From assembly GCA_937942405.1 (NCBI GenBank), contig CALDEN010000058.1, forward strand, positions 1-6,677: 6,677 nt of DNA, in the 5' to 3' direction. The DNA comes from an uncultured Saprospiraceae bacterium (lineage in GTDB: Bacteria; Bacteroidota; Bacteroidia; Chitinophagales; Saprospiraceae). Each line of letters starts with the position of its first letter. The stretch's first letter is position 1. Under the pieces are notes generated by a model, which had not been told where the DNA came from, made no database searches, and saw nothing but the letters and a program-made list of their open reading frames with translations. Shown piece by piece: positions 1-6,394 of this stretch. The translations under genes and the position numbers were made by a program.

Positions 1-714
1 GTTTTTCATGTACTCGACACAGATCTCTCCTTTACAAAAGAGCAAATACTGGACGAGATAGATAAGCATCCAGAACGTTTCAGCCCCAATGTAATCATGC
101 GACCTCTGTACCAAGAAAGCATACTTCCTAACCTCGCTTACATAGGTGGTGGTGGAGAAATTGCGTATTGGTTAGAGCGAAAAACACAATTTGCTGCTGC
201 TAATATTTCCTACCCTATACTCCTCCGCAGAAATTCTGCAGGAATCATCGATACCAAAAAAGCAAAGCAGTGGCAAGACCTCGGCTTTAGTATAAATCAG
301 ATCGCACTGGACACAGACCGCATCAATAAGTTGTATGCCTTGACAGAAAACAAGCTCCCTAATAGCTTAATCCAAGGAAAGCAAGAAGCGGAATCTATTT
401 ATGCTCGTATGGCTGAGGAAGTTTCCAAAATAGATGCCTCTATCGGGAAATCGGTTTTGGCTGAAGCCCAAAAGAATAAAAAATCATTTGAAATGCTTGA
501 AAGCAAATTGATTAAATTTTTCAAACAAAAAGAAGAGGTAAATCTTAATCGTATCCAGAAATTACAGAACCATCTCTTCCCTAATGGAAGCCTTCAGGAA
601 CGTAAGACCAATTTTATGGAGTTCTACCTTAAAACAGGCAAAAGCCTCTTTAGTGATATGAAAGACGAACTCAATCCATTAGAAAAGGAGTTCATTCTAT
701 TTATAATCGACTAG
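1..714 (+). CDS. bshC: Putative cysteine ligase BshC, C-terminal part (5' end outside window)
   Basis: The reading frame is open from base 1, so this is the last 237 residues of a protein that is usually about 530 residues long. The first ATG in the frame (97) is internal, because family-typical sequence (HPERFSPNV) lies before it. BshC is the proposed last enzyme of bacillithiol synthesis, adding cysteine to glucosaminyl-malate in the cytoplasm. Visible signatures are RPLYQESILPNLAYIGGGGE, followed by IAYWLERK, and near the C-terminus LFPNGSLQERKTNFMEFY. Between them lies a charged, helical stretch (about residues 115-205 of the visible part) that fits the coiled coil of BshC. The C-terminal PLEKEF motif is also typical. 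The gene converges with accD, leaving 10 bases between stop codons and no convincing terminator. The family assignment is secure. The exact reaction rests on family knowledge. Confidence 0.93.
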   Translation, partial: VFHVLDTDLSFTKEQILDEIDKHPERFSPNVIMRPLYQESILPNLAYIGGGGEIAYWLERKTQFAAANISYPILLRRNSAGIIDTKKAKQWQDLGFSINQIALDTDRINKLYALTENKLPNSLIQGKQEAESIYARMAEEVSKIDASIGKSVLAEAQKNKKSFEMLESKLIKFFKQKEEVNLNRIQKLQNHLFPNGSLQERKTNFMEFYLKTGKSLFSDMKDELNPLEKEFILFIID

Positions 715-724
715 AATACAAATA

Positions 725-1579
725 CTACGAACTTACAGGAGGTTTAAATATCGCTAACATTTCATCGATCCGCTCTCTGAGGTTTCTACGATCTACAATA
801 AAATCTAAGAATCCATGTTCCATCAGAAACTCTGAACGTTGGAAACCTTCAGGTAAATCTTTCTTTATGGTTTCCTTGATAACACGTGGTCCAGCAAATC
901 CGATCAAAGCCTTAGGTTCAGCAAAATTTATATCTCCTAACATGGCATAAGAGGCCGTAACCCCTCCAGTCGTAGGATCCGTTAAAAAACTAAAATAAGG
1001 TATTCCTGCCTTAGAAAGCATGGCTAATTTTGCAGATGTTTTGGCCATTTGCATTAACGAAAATGCAGATTCCATCATTCTCGCTCCACCAGACTTAGAT
1101 ATTATCATGAGTGGAATACCATTTTCCATCGCATGATCTACCGCCTTCGAAATTTTCTCTCCCACGACAGATCCCATAGACCCACCTATAAAACTGAAGT
1201 CCATAGCCGCGATGACTAGACTTTTCTTATTGACTTTACCTACAGCTACTGTGATCGCATCTGTGAGGTCTGTCTTTTCTTTTGCCTTTTTTAATCGGGA
1301 CGAATAGGGTTTGAGATCTTTAAACTTAAGGAAGTCTTTGGCGACGTATTCTTTGTATATCTCTTTATACTTTCCGTCAAAGATGATATCAAAATAATCA
1401 TACGATCCTATCCTAACGTGATAATCACATTTAGGACAAATAAAGAAATTCTCTTTAAGTTCTTTATACGTATTGGCAGACTGGCAATCTTTGCACTTAT
1501 GCCACAGGCCATCTGGAGCTTCTTTCTTAAACTTAGTGGCCGTTTGTATTCCGTCTTTGAGTCTTTTAAACCAGCTCAT
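725..1579 (-). CDS. accD: Acetyl-CoA carboxylase, carboxyltransferase subunit beta
   Basis: This is the beta subunit of the carboxyltransferase half of acetyl-CoA carboxylase. It pairs with AccA in the cytoplasm to move the carboxyl group from biotin to acetyl-CoA, giving malonyl-CoA for fatty acid synthesis. The N-terminus MSWFKR is typical of the family. A zinc ribbon follows, with Cys29, Cys32, Cys48 and Cys51 all present. The crotonase-fold carboxyltransferase domain fills roughly residues 60-280, with GGSMGSVVGEKI (132-143), SGGARMMES (163-171), TDPTTGGVTASYAMLGD (200-216) and GFAGPRVIKETI (227-238). The length of 284 residues is normal and the gene looks intact. It is transcribed away from dapB, and a strong Bacteroidota-type promoter lies about 50 bases upstream. 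accA is not in the window, which is common because the two subunits are often unlinked. There is no obvious Shine-Dalgarno sequence before the ATG. Confidence 0.97.
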   Translation of the reverse strand: MSWFKRLKDGIQTATKFKKEAPDGLWHKCKDCQSANTYKELKENFFICPKCDYHVRIGSYDYFDIIFDGKYKEIYKEYVAKDFLKFKDLKPYSSRLKKAKEKTDLTDAITVAVGKVNKKSLVIAAMDFSFIGGSMGSVVGEKISKAVDHAMENGIPLMIISKSGGARMMESAFSLMQMAKTSAKLAMLSKAGIPYFSFLTDPTTGGVTASYAMLGDINFAEPKALIGFAGPRVIKETIKKDLPEGFQRSEFLMEHGFLDFIVDRRNLRERIDEMLAIFKPPVSS

Positions 1580-1631
1580 TGATTATTATGGGGTAAATTA
1601 AACAGTTGGACTAAGTTCATGGGTTATAGGA

Positions 1632-1661
1632 CAAAAATAGAGAATTATATTTCTCTGCAAA
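1632..1661 (-). promoter_or_regulatory. Probable accD promoter (Bacteroidota -33/-7 type)
   Basis: Read on the minus strand, TTTG (bases 1661-1658) is followed after 18 bases by TATTTTTG (1639-1632). This fits the Bacteroidota consensus TTTG, 17-23 bases, TAnnTTTG without a mismatch. Transcription would start near 1625 and give a leader of roughly 45 bases before the accD ATG. The spacer holds a perfect inverted repeat, listed separately. The assignment is by pattern only; no start site has been mapped. Confidence 0.72.
1639..1656. repeat. Perfect inverted repeat in the accD promoter spacer, candidate operator
   Basis: AGAGAA (1639-1644) and TTCTCT (1651-1656) are exact reverse complements separated by TTATAT. 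The 18-base dyad fills almost the whole interval between the -33 and -7 elements of the accD promoter and overlaps one base of the -7 element. A dimeric repressor bound here would block the polymerase. No regulator gene is nearby, and short AT-rich dyads can arise by chance, so the operator role is inferred. Confidence 0.4.
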
Positions 1662-1742
1662 GTTTATTTGCCTCAATAAAGAATTAATACTTGTTAGTCT
1701 TAAATTTACAAATTAGAATTATTTTAATATAAGGACGAAAAT

Positions 1743-2459
1743 ATGAGAATCGGCATTATAGGCTATGGTAAAATGGGAAAAGCGATAGAGCAGCAAGCAC
1801 TTAAAAAAGGGCACACAATTGCTTTCAAAATAGCTCGAAACAATGTAGAAGACTTAAATGCTGAAAATCTAGCATTATGCGATGTCGCTATTGAGTTTAC
1901 AAATCCAGAATCCGCTTACGAGAACATATTATTGTGCATTGACAACGACACACCTGTGATTTCAGGGTCCACTGGATGGCTAGATCATTTAGATGAGGTC
2001 CAACAAAGAGTACTGAGTAATTCGGGAAGCTTCCTGTATGCATCTAATTTTAGTTTAGGGGTCAATGTGCTTTTTGATCTAAATAATCGACTTGCTCGCC
2101 TACTAGGCAAAAACGAAGACTATCATATAGATATCGAAGAAATCCATCATACAGAAAAGAAAGATGCACCTAGCGGTACAGCCATTACATTGGCCAAAGG
2201 CATCATAGACCAGAATACGCAGAGATATTCGGGCTGGAATCTGGATAATGATGCTGAGCAAAAAATCACGATCAAGGCAAAACGGGAAGAAAACGTTGCA
2301 GGAACACATACTATCCAGTATCGATCTTCCATAGATATGATCAGTTTGCACCATGAGGCTTATGGCAGAGATGGTTTTGCACTCGGAGCATTGCTGGCTG
2401 CAGAGTATATTGCAGATAAAAAAGGGCTTTTCACAATGAAAGATGTACTAGATGTTTGA
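1743..2459 (+). CDS. dapB: 4-hydroxy-tetrahydrodipicolinate reductase
   Basis: DapB reduces the 4-hydroxy-tetrahydrodipicolinate made by DapA to tetrahydrodipicolinate with NAD(P)H, in the cytoplasmic pathway to diaminopimelate and lysine. The N-terminal Rossmann fold opens with IGIIGYGKMGKAIE, where Gly7, Gly9 and Gly12 form the nucleotide loop, and continues with EFTNPES (51-57) and SGSTGW (74-79). The catalytic segment IEEIHHTEKKDAPSGTA (131-147) contains the His135-His136 pair, Lys139 (aligned with E. coli Lys163) and the substrate-binding DAPSGTA loop. The C-terminal HHEAYGRDGFALGALLAA is also typical. At 238 residues it is shorter than the E. coli enzyme (273), as is usual in Bacteroidota. 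TAAGGA at 1730-1735, 7 bases before the ATG, is an SD-like site that most neighbouring genes lack. The last 8 bases overlap the methyltransferase start, which suggests translational coupling. Confidence 0.97.
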   Translation: MRIGIIGYGKMGKAIEQQALKKGHTIAFKIARNNVEDLNAENLALCDVAIEFTNPESAYENILLCIDNDTPVISGSTGWLDHLDEVQQRVLSNSGSFLYASNFSLGVNVLFDLNNRLARLLGKNEDYHIDIEEIHHTEKKDAPSGTAITLAKGIIDQNTQRYSGWNLDNDAEQKITIKAKREENVAGTHTIQYRSSIDMISLHHEAYGRDGFALGALLAAEYIADKKGLFTMKDVLDV

Positions 2460-3243
2460 TTTTCAAAAAGATAAGTCGATCTACTTCGACTATCAGTATA
2501 AGACAGCCAAAGAGTATATTATACCTTTTCTCAATCAGAATAAAGCAAATAACCCCCGTAAAATCCTAGAAATAGGCTGTGGCGAAGCTGGTGTATTGAA
2601 GGCGTTTTATGAAAATGGGCATGACTGTCTCGGAATAGAACTCTCCCCTTCTCGGATAAAAATAGCTGAGGCTTTTTACAAGACATTACCCAAAACGGGC
2701 AAAATTGAATTTATCGTAAAAAACATCTACGATATAGATCCTGAAAAAGATCTAGACCACAAATTTGATCTCATAATCTTAAAGGATGTTATCGAACATA
2801 TTCCAGATCAGGAGTCATTCTTGAAACATCTTAGGGCATTTTTGGCTCCTGGAGGTTCTGTATTCTTTGGGTTTCCGCCATGGTATATGCCCTTTGGTGG
2901 ACATCAGCAAATCACCAATTCTAAGATTACCAAACTACCCTACATCCATTTACTACCGAGACCTTTATATAAATGGCTATTGAGAAATCAGCGTCCTGAA
3001 CAGATACAAGAACTGCTCGAACTGATCGACACAGGCCTTACTATTGAACACTTCGAGAAATTATTAAAAAATACGGGTTACACCATCCTACAAAAAAAGC
3101 ACTTTTTGACTAATCCGATATACAAATATAAATTTGGCTTAAAGCCAAGAAAACAGCTCGGGATTATATCAGCTATTCCATATTTAAGAAACTTTGTGAC
3201 CACATGTGCATATTATGAGGTTGGATTAATCGAAAATAAGTAA
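2452..3243 (+). CDS. Class I SAM-dependent methyltransferase of unknown substrate
   Basis: This is a 263-residue cytoplasmic-type protein with a Rossmann-like methyltransferase core. Motif I is ILEIGCGEAG (38-47), the AdoMet-binding loop. Glu63 at the end of strand 2 (LGIELS) would bind the ribose. FDLIILKDVIEHIPD (105-119) holds the strand-4 region, and LRAFLAPGGSVFFGFPP (127-143) is the usual turn and strand 5. A family-specific stretch, WYMPFGGHQQI (144-154), follows directly, then a variable C-terminal half that probably shapes the acceptor site. The DVIEHI motif recalls UbiE/UbiG-type small-molecule methyltransferases, but the substrate cannot be told from the sequence. There is no signal peptide or membrane segment. 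Its start lies inside the end of dapB (8-base overlap, different frame) and lepB follows after 74 bases. The methyltransferase class is well supported; any role in lysine or envelope metabolism would be a guess from position. Confidence 0.88.
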   Translation: MFDFQKDKSIYFDYQYKTAKEYIIPFLNQNKANNPRKILEIGCGEAGVLKAFYENGHDCLGIELSPSRIKIAEAFYKTLPKTGKIEFIVKNIYDIDPEKDLDHKFDLIILKDVIEHIPDQESFLKHLRAFLAPGGSVFFGFPPWYMPFGGHQQITNSKITKLPYIHLLPRPLYKWLLRNQRPEQIQELLELIDTGLTIEHFEKLLKNTGYTILQKKHFLTNPIYKYKFGLKPRKQLGIISAIPYLRNFVTTCAYYEVGLIENK

Positions 3244-3254
3244 TCACTAGTATA

Positions 3255-3301
3255 AATAGAGTCTTTAATACTTAGTCTCTTATATATCTTTACACTCTAT
3301 T
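3255..3301. repeat. Inverted repeat flanking the putative lepB promoter
   Basis: AATAGAGT (3255-3262) and ACTCTATT (3294-3301) are exact reverse complements 31 bases apart. The arms bracket the candidate lepB promoter. The right arm would lie close to the transcription start. The loop is too long and the sequence after it is A-rich rather than T-rich, so it is not a terminator for the methyltransferase gene. A regulatory role is possible but chance is not excluded. Confidence 0.25.
3264..3292 (+). promoter_or_regulatory. Weak candidate promoter for lepB
   Basis: TTTA (3264-3267) and TATCTTTA (3285-3292), separated by 17 bases, match the Bacteroidota TTTG / TAnnTTTG pattern with one mismatch in each element, the final G in both cases. 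A start near 3299 would leave a leader of about 20 bases before the ATG at 3318. The 74-base gap is the largest within the five-gene run, so an internal promoter here is plausible. lepB may instead be transcribed from upstream of dapB. Confidence 0.27.
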
Positions 3302-3317
3302 AAAAAGAAAAACATTA

Positions 3318-4913
3318 ATGGCAGTTTTAACAAGCTTCATCGTAATTTATATACTCACCTCGGTATCCCTTTATTTTCTGTTTCCTAAAGCAGGTGTAGA
3401 TGCCTGGAAAGGCCTCGTTCCAGTACTCAATTTTGTAGAATGGTGCAAGATCGTAGGAAGACCATCATGGTGGGCAGCATTAATCTTCGTTCCCATAGTA
3501 GGCATATTTATCTATGCAGGCTTATGTGTAGATATGGTGAGAAGTTTCGGAAAGTTTAAATTCTTTGATAGTTTCTTGGCGGTGGTCCTAACTCCATTGA
3601 GTTTTATACCACTTGCTATGTCAGATGCTAAGTATGAAGGCCCTGTCTTAACACAAGAGGCAGACTTTATGAACCAACTCAGAACGGCCTCTGAAAATGG
3701 AGAAACCGCACTAGTAAAAAAATTACAGAGACAAAATAAATACCGTAAAACCTGGGGAAGAGAGTGGACAGAATCGATCATATTTGCAGTATTTGCAGCG
3801 GCATTTATCCGCATGTTTTTGATAGAAGCATATGTGATTCCTACACCTTCTATGGAAGGCTCTCTCCTCGTCGGTGATTTCTTATTTGTATCTAAGGCTC
3901 ATTACGGTATCCGTACTCCTCAGACGATAGCTATGCTACCCCTATTACACAACAGAGTGCCGATCGTCGGGGGCGAAAGTTATTTTAAAAAGCCCTCTCT
4001 ACCTTATTACAGATTGCCTGCTTTAGAGACCATCACTAATAATGATCCTATCGTATTTAACTGGCCTGTGGGAGACAGTGTATTTGTCACTAAACGTAGA
4101 CCATATACGGTAAACCAGGTAATGAGAGATCAGCAAGCATATACTTCTAGTGATCCCGAACTACGTACGATGATCAAGAAGAAGCAATACATCACAAGAC
4201 CGATAGACAAAAAGGATCATTATATAAAGAGATGTATCGCAAAGGCTGGAGACACCTTGCAGATACGTAATAAACAAGTGTATATCGATGGGGTCAAAGT
4301 TCAGAATCCTAAGGAAACACAGTTCCTATATAGAGTACAGTTTTCTAATGCCAACATTAACTTTAAAGCACTAGAAAAACATGGCATAACGGATGCGGAT
4401 AAGGCAGGAGGAAATTACGGCTACTTCCTTACTGATCTGCAAGTAGAAAAAATGAAAGAGATCGACCCCAATGTCATCATCACTCCTCATCCACAGAAAG
4501 TAGAGCCGCTACAATTATTCCCACATGATCCTAAAAATTTCGGGAGATGGTCAGTAGACAATTATGGCCCTATATGGATTCCCAAGGCCGGAGAGACGGT
4601 CAGCCTTACCCCTCAGAACATCGCACTCTACCGCAGAGTGATCAATGTGTACGAAGGCAATGAAAGTTATGAGGAGAAAAATGGTCAGTACATCGTAAAC
4701 GGAAAACCGATTACTGAATACACCTTTAAGCAAGATTACTACTGGGCGATGGGTGATAATCGACATAACTCAGAAGACTCTAGGGCATGGGGTTTTGTAC
4801 CGCATGACCACATCGTAGGTAAGCCATTATTTATATGGTTCTCTACTAAAAATGGTAGCATCTTTAATGGCATACGATGGAATCGATTGTTTACTGGAGC
4901 CAACAAATTTTAA
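3318..4913 (+). CDS. lepB: Signal peptidase I, Bacteroidota type with multi-pass N-terminus
   Basis: LepB removes signal peptides from exported proteins at the outer face of the inner membrane using a Ser/Lys dyad. The nucleophile is Ser178 in IPTPSMEGSLLVGD (box B). The general base is Lys304 in HYIKRCIAKAGD (box D). Box E is MGDNRHNSEDSRAWGFVP (478-495). The N-terminal 100 residues look like a DUF5684 module, with hydrophobic segments near 4-22, 52-70 and 84-100. A further transmembrane segment (about 152-170) directly precedes the catalytic domain. At 531 residues it is much larger than E. coli LepB (324). The extra length lies in this N-terminus and in two insertions: 125 residues between Ser178 and Lys304, and about 175 between Lys304 and the GDN motif. 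All catalytic motifs are intact. The ATG at 3318 follows an A-rich tract without a Shine-Dalgarno sequence. The lipoprotein gene begins one base after its stop. Confidence 0.96.
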   Translation: MAVLTSFIVIYILTSVSLYFLFPKAGVDAWKGLVPVLNFVEWCKIVGRPSWWAALIFVPIVGIFIYAGLCVDMVRSFGKFKFFDSFLAVVLTPLSFIPLAMSDAKYEGPVLTQEADFMNQLRTASENGETALVKKLQRQNKYRKTWGREWTESIIFAVFAAAFIRMFLIEAYVIPTPSMEGSLLVGDFLFVSKAHYGIRTPQTIAMLPLLHNRVPIVGGESYFKKPSLPYYRLPALETITNNDPIVFNWPVGDSVFVTKRRPYTVNQVMRDQQAYTSSDPELRTMIKKKQYITRPIDKKDHYIKRCIAKAGDTLQIRNKQVYIDGVKVQNPKETQFLYRVQFSNANINFKALEKHGITDADKAGGNYGYFLTDLQVEKMKEIDPNVIITPHPQKVEPLQLFPHDPKNFGRWSVDNYGPIWIPKAGETVSLTPQNIALYRRVINVYEGNESYEEKNGQYIVNGKPITEYTFKQDYYWAMGDNRHNSEDSRAWGFVPHDHIVGKPLFIWFSTKNGSIFNGIRWNRLFTGANKF

Positions 4914-4914
4914 A

Positions 4915-5547
4915 ATGAGGCTCATCTGCATACTATCCATTATGGCTTTGATAAGCTGTAATAGTTCTAAAAATTTGGCTACAGCCAAAGGAAAAATAAG
5001 TCCTCAATTAAAAGAGCAGATACAGCAAGAACGAGCAGAACAACGAGACAGTCGCATAGAAGATAAGGCGGTACTCAATATTGAAGAATTGTCCTACTTT
5101 GAAATGGATTCAAGCTATTCCGTTACGGCCCAGTTTAAAGCCGCTGAAGCAAAGAGCAGTCTTGAAATCCCTACATCTAGTGGTAAGAAAAAAGAGTTCT
5201 ATCATTATGGAACCCTCTTTTTTACAATGCATGGAATAGAACGTCAGTTGAACATCTATCGCAATATCGCGAGTATGCGGCATCCTAAATACAAGAACTA
5301 TTTATTCCTACCTTTTACGGATGACACCAATGGGGAGGAAACTTATGGAGGCGGTAGATACATAGATCTGAAAATAGACGATATAAAAGAGAGTACGGTA
5401 ATGATAGATTTTAACACAGCCTATAGCCCGTACTGTGCATATGGAGACGGCTGGAACTGTCCCATACCGCCTATAGAAAACTACCTATCTACTAAAGTAA
5501 TGGCTGGAGAAAAAGCATTTACCGGGATCAAATCAAATCGTAAATAA
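4915..5547 (+). CDS. DUF1684 domain lipoprotein
   Basis: I place the start at the ATG at 4915, one base after the lepB stop. It gives a 210-residue protein with a lipoprotein signal peptide: Arg2, a hydrophobic core and the lipobox LISC ending at Cys15. The alternative in-frame ATG at 4852 lies inside lepB and would add 21 residues ahead of the signal peptide, so I reject it. After lipidation and cleavage by Lsp (not LepB), the protein would sit on a periplasmic or outer membrane face. Residues 30-50 are a charged helical linker. The DUF1684 signature follows: FLPFTDDTNGEETYGGGRYI (131-150), then DFNTAYSPYCAY (165-176) and CPIPPIENYL (182-191), ending in AGEKAF. Two cysteines, Cys174 and Cys182, are close enough to form a disulfide. 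The family has no established biochemical function that I know of. The frame ends at TAA, with the next gene starting at once in the same frame. Confidence 0.88.
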   Translation: MRLICILSIMALISCNSSKNLATAKGKISPQLKEQIQQERAEQRDSRIEDKAVLNIEELSYFEMDSSYSVTAQFKAAEAKSSLEIPTSSGKKKEFYHYGTLFFTMHGIERQLNIYRNIASMRHPKYKNYLFLPFTDDTNGEETYGGGRYIDLKIDDIKESTVMIDFNTAYSPYCAYGDGWNCPIPPIENYLSTKVMAGEKAFTGIKSNRK

Positions 5548-6333
5548 TTGGAATTTAAAGATCAGATCGGCAGAACGATAGTAATGGACAATTTTCCAAA
5601 AAAAATAGTCTGCACCGTCCCGTCAATTACAGAATACCTCATCGACCTCGGATTAGAAGAAGTACTAGTGGGTGTCACGAAGTTCTGCATTCACCCCAAA
5701 TCTAAGACTAAATCGATACAAAAGATTGGAGGAACTAAAACCCTGAAAATCAAAGATATACAGGAATTAAATCCGGACCTGATCATATGCAATAAAGAAG
5801 AAAATGATAAGGAGCAGATCGAATCTCTATCTAAAAATCTAAATGTCTACGTCTCAGAAATAAAGAATTACGAGTCGGCAATAGATGCACTATATCAGAT
5901 CGGCATAATCACAAACAAAGAAGAAGAGGCCAAAGGAATAATCTCAATTATTGAGCAGAAAAAGACCGACTATACGGTAGAGCCATCAAAATACCTCAAA
6001 GCCTGTTATCTCATATGGAAAGACCCATATATGACCGTAGGTGGTGACACATATATCCACTCTATGATGGAGATGGCTGGCTTTACGAATATCTTTCAAA
6101 ATAGACAGCGATATCCTACGATCAGCCTCGCTCAAATAAAGTCGATGGACCCTGATGTGCTACTATTATCCAGTGAGCCATTCCCTTTTAGTGAAAAACA
6201 TATAAAAGAAATACAGGAAGTCATCGAGTGCGACATCATGCTTGTGGACGGAGAATTATTTTCGTGGTATGGATCTAGAATGATTTTTGCATTTAAATAT
6301 TTTGATGATTTAATACAAGAACTGCATTCGTGA
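5548..6333 (+). CDS. Leaderless BtuF/FhuD-type helical-backbone metal receptor (substrate-binding-like protein)
   Basis: This 261-residue protein belongs to the class III periplasmic-binding-protein fold used for cobalamin and iron-siderophore uptake. The first lobe carries FKDQIGRTIV (3-12), VPSITEYLIDLGL (24-36) and IGGTKTLKIKDIQELNPDLI (60-79). The second lobe carries YLIWKDPYMTVGGDTYIHSM (154-173), RYPTISLAQIKSMDPDVLLL (188-207) and LVDGELFSWYGSRM (232-245). There is no signal peptide or lipobox, so it should stay in the cytoplasm, unlike true transport receptors, and no permease or ATPase gene is nearby. I chose the TTG at 5548 as start because the conserved DQxGR segment follows it immediately. 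The next ATG (5584, residue 13) would remove that segment. The TTG abuts the preceding TAA in the same frame with no Shine-Dalgarno sequence, which suggests coupled reinitiation. The ligand is unknown. Confidence 0.86.
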   Translation: MEFKDQIGRTIVMDNFPKKIVCTVPSITEYLIDLGLEEVLVGVTKFCIHPKSKTKSIQKIGGTKTLKIKDIQELNPDLIICNKEENDKEQIESLSKNLNVYVSEIKNYESAIDALYQIGIITNKEEEAKGIISIIEQKKTDYTVEPSKYLKACYLIWKDPYMTVGGDTYIHSMMEMAGFTNIFQNRQRYPTISLAQIKSMDPDVLLLSSEPFPFSEKHIKEIQEVIECDIMLVDGELFSWYGSRMIFAFKYFDDLIQELHS

Positions 6334-6366
6334 TCATGTGCAATTAACTGCATTATGGTCTTTTTT
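6332..6366 (+). terminator. Intrinsic terminator closing the dapB-lepB gene run
   Basis: Bases 6332-6338 (GATCATG) pair with 6354-6360 (TATGGTC), including two G-U pairs. After a one-base bulge (T6353), TGCA at 6339-6342 pairs with TGCA at 6349-6352 around a six-base loop. Six T residues (6361-6366) follow the stem at once. This is the classic hairpin plus U-tract layout. The hairpin begins inside the TGA stop codon (6331-6333) of the metal-receptor gene. The stem is AT-rich with a bulge, so its efficiency is uncertain. Confidence 0.6.
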
Positions 6367-6394
6367 GGATTAACTTTATTTCAACATTATCATT

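Noticed and set aside
694..717. ATTCTA / TAGAAT dyad as a terminator between bshC and accD
   Set aside because: The stem is only 6 AT-rich pairs with a 12-base loop, and no T-run follows on either strand.
1667..1726. dapB promoter candidates (TTTG at 1667-1670, TAAATTTA at 1701-1708, TAGAATTA at 1714-1721)
   Set aside because: No pair combines a good -33 with a good -7 at 17-23 bases spacing. A promoter must exist in this gap, but I cannot place it.
2103..2354. Antisense open frames inside dapB (also inside lepB at 3512-3814 and 4551-4766, and at 6132-6353)
   Set aside because: They lie opposite well-supported genes, show no recognisable domains, and are expected shadows of real coding sequence.
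4852..4914. Upstream in-frame ATG extending the DUF1684 lipoprotein by 21 residues
   Set aside because: It lies inside lepB and would bury the lipoprotein signal peptide. The ATG at 4915 gives a clean signal peptide and sits one base after the lepB stop.
5584..5586. ATG start for the metal-receptor gene
   Set aside because: Starting here would remove the conserved FKDQIGR segment at the front of the first lobe, so the TTG at 5548 fits better.
6371..6378. TAACTTTA as the -7 element for the gene at 6395
   Set aside because: It has one mismatch and no TTTG-like -33 element at the right distance, where the terminator stem lies instead.
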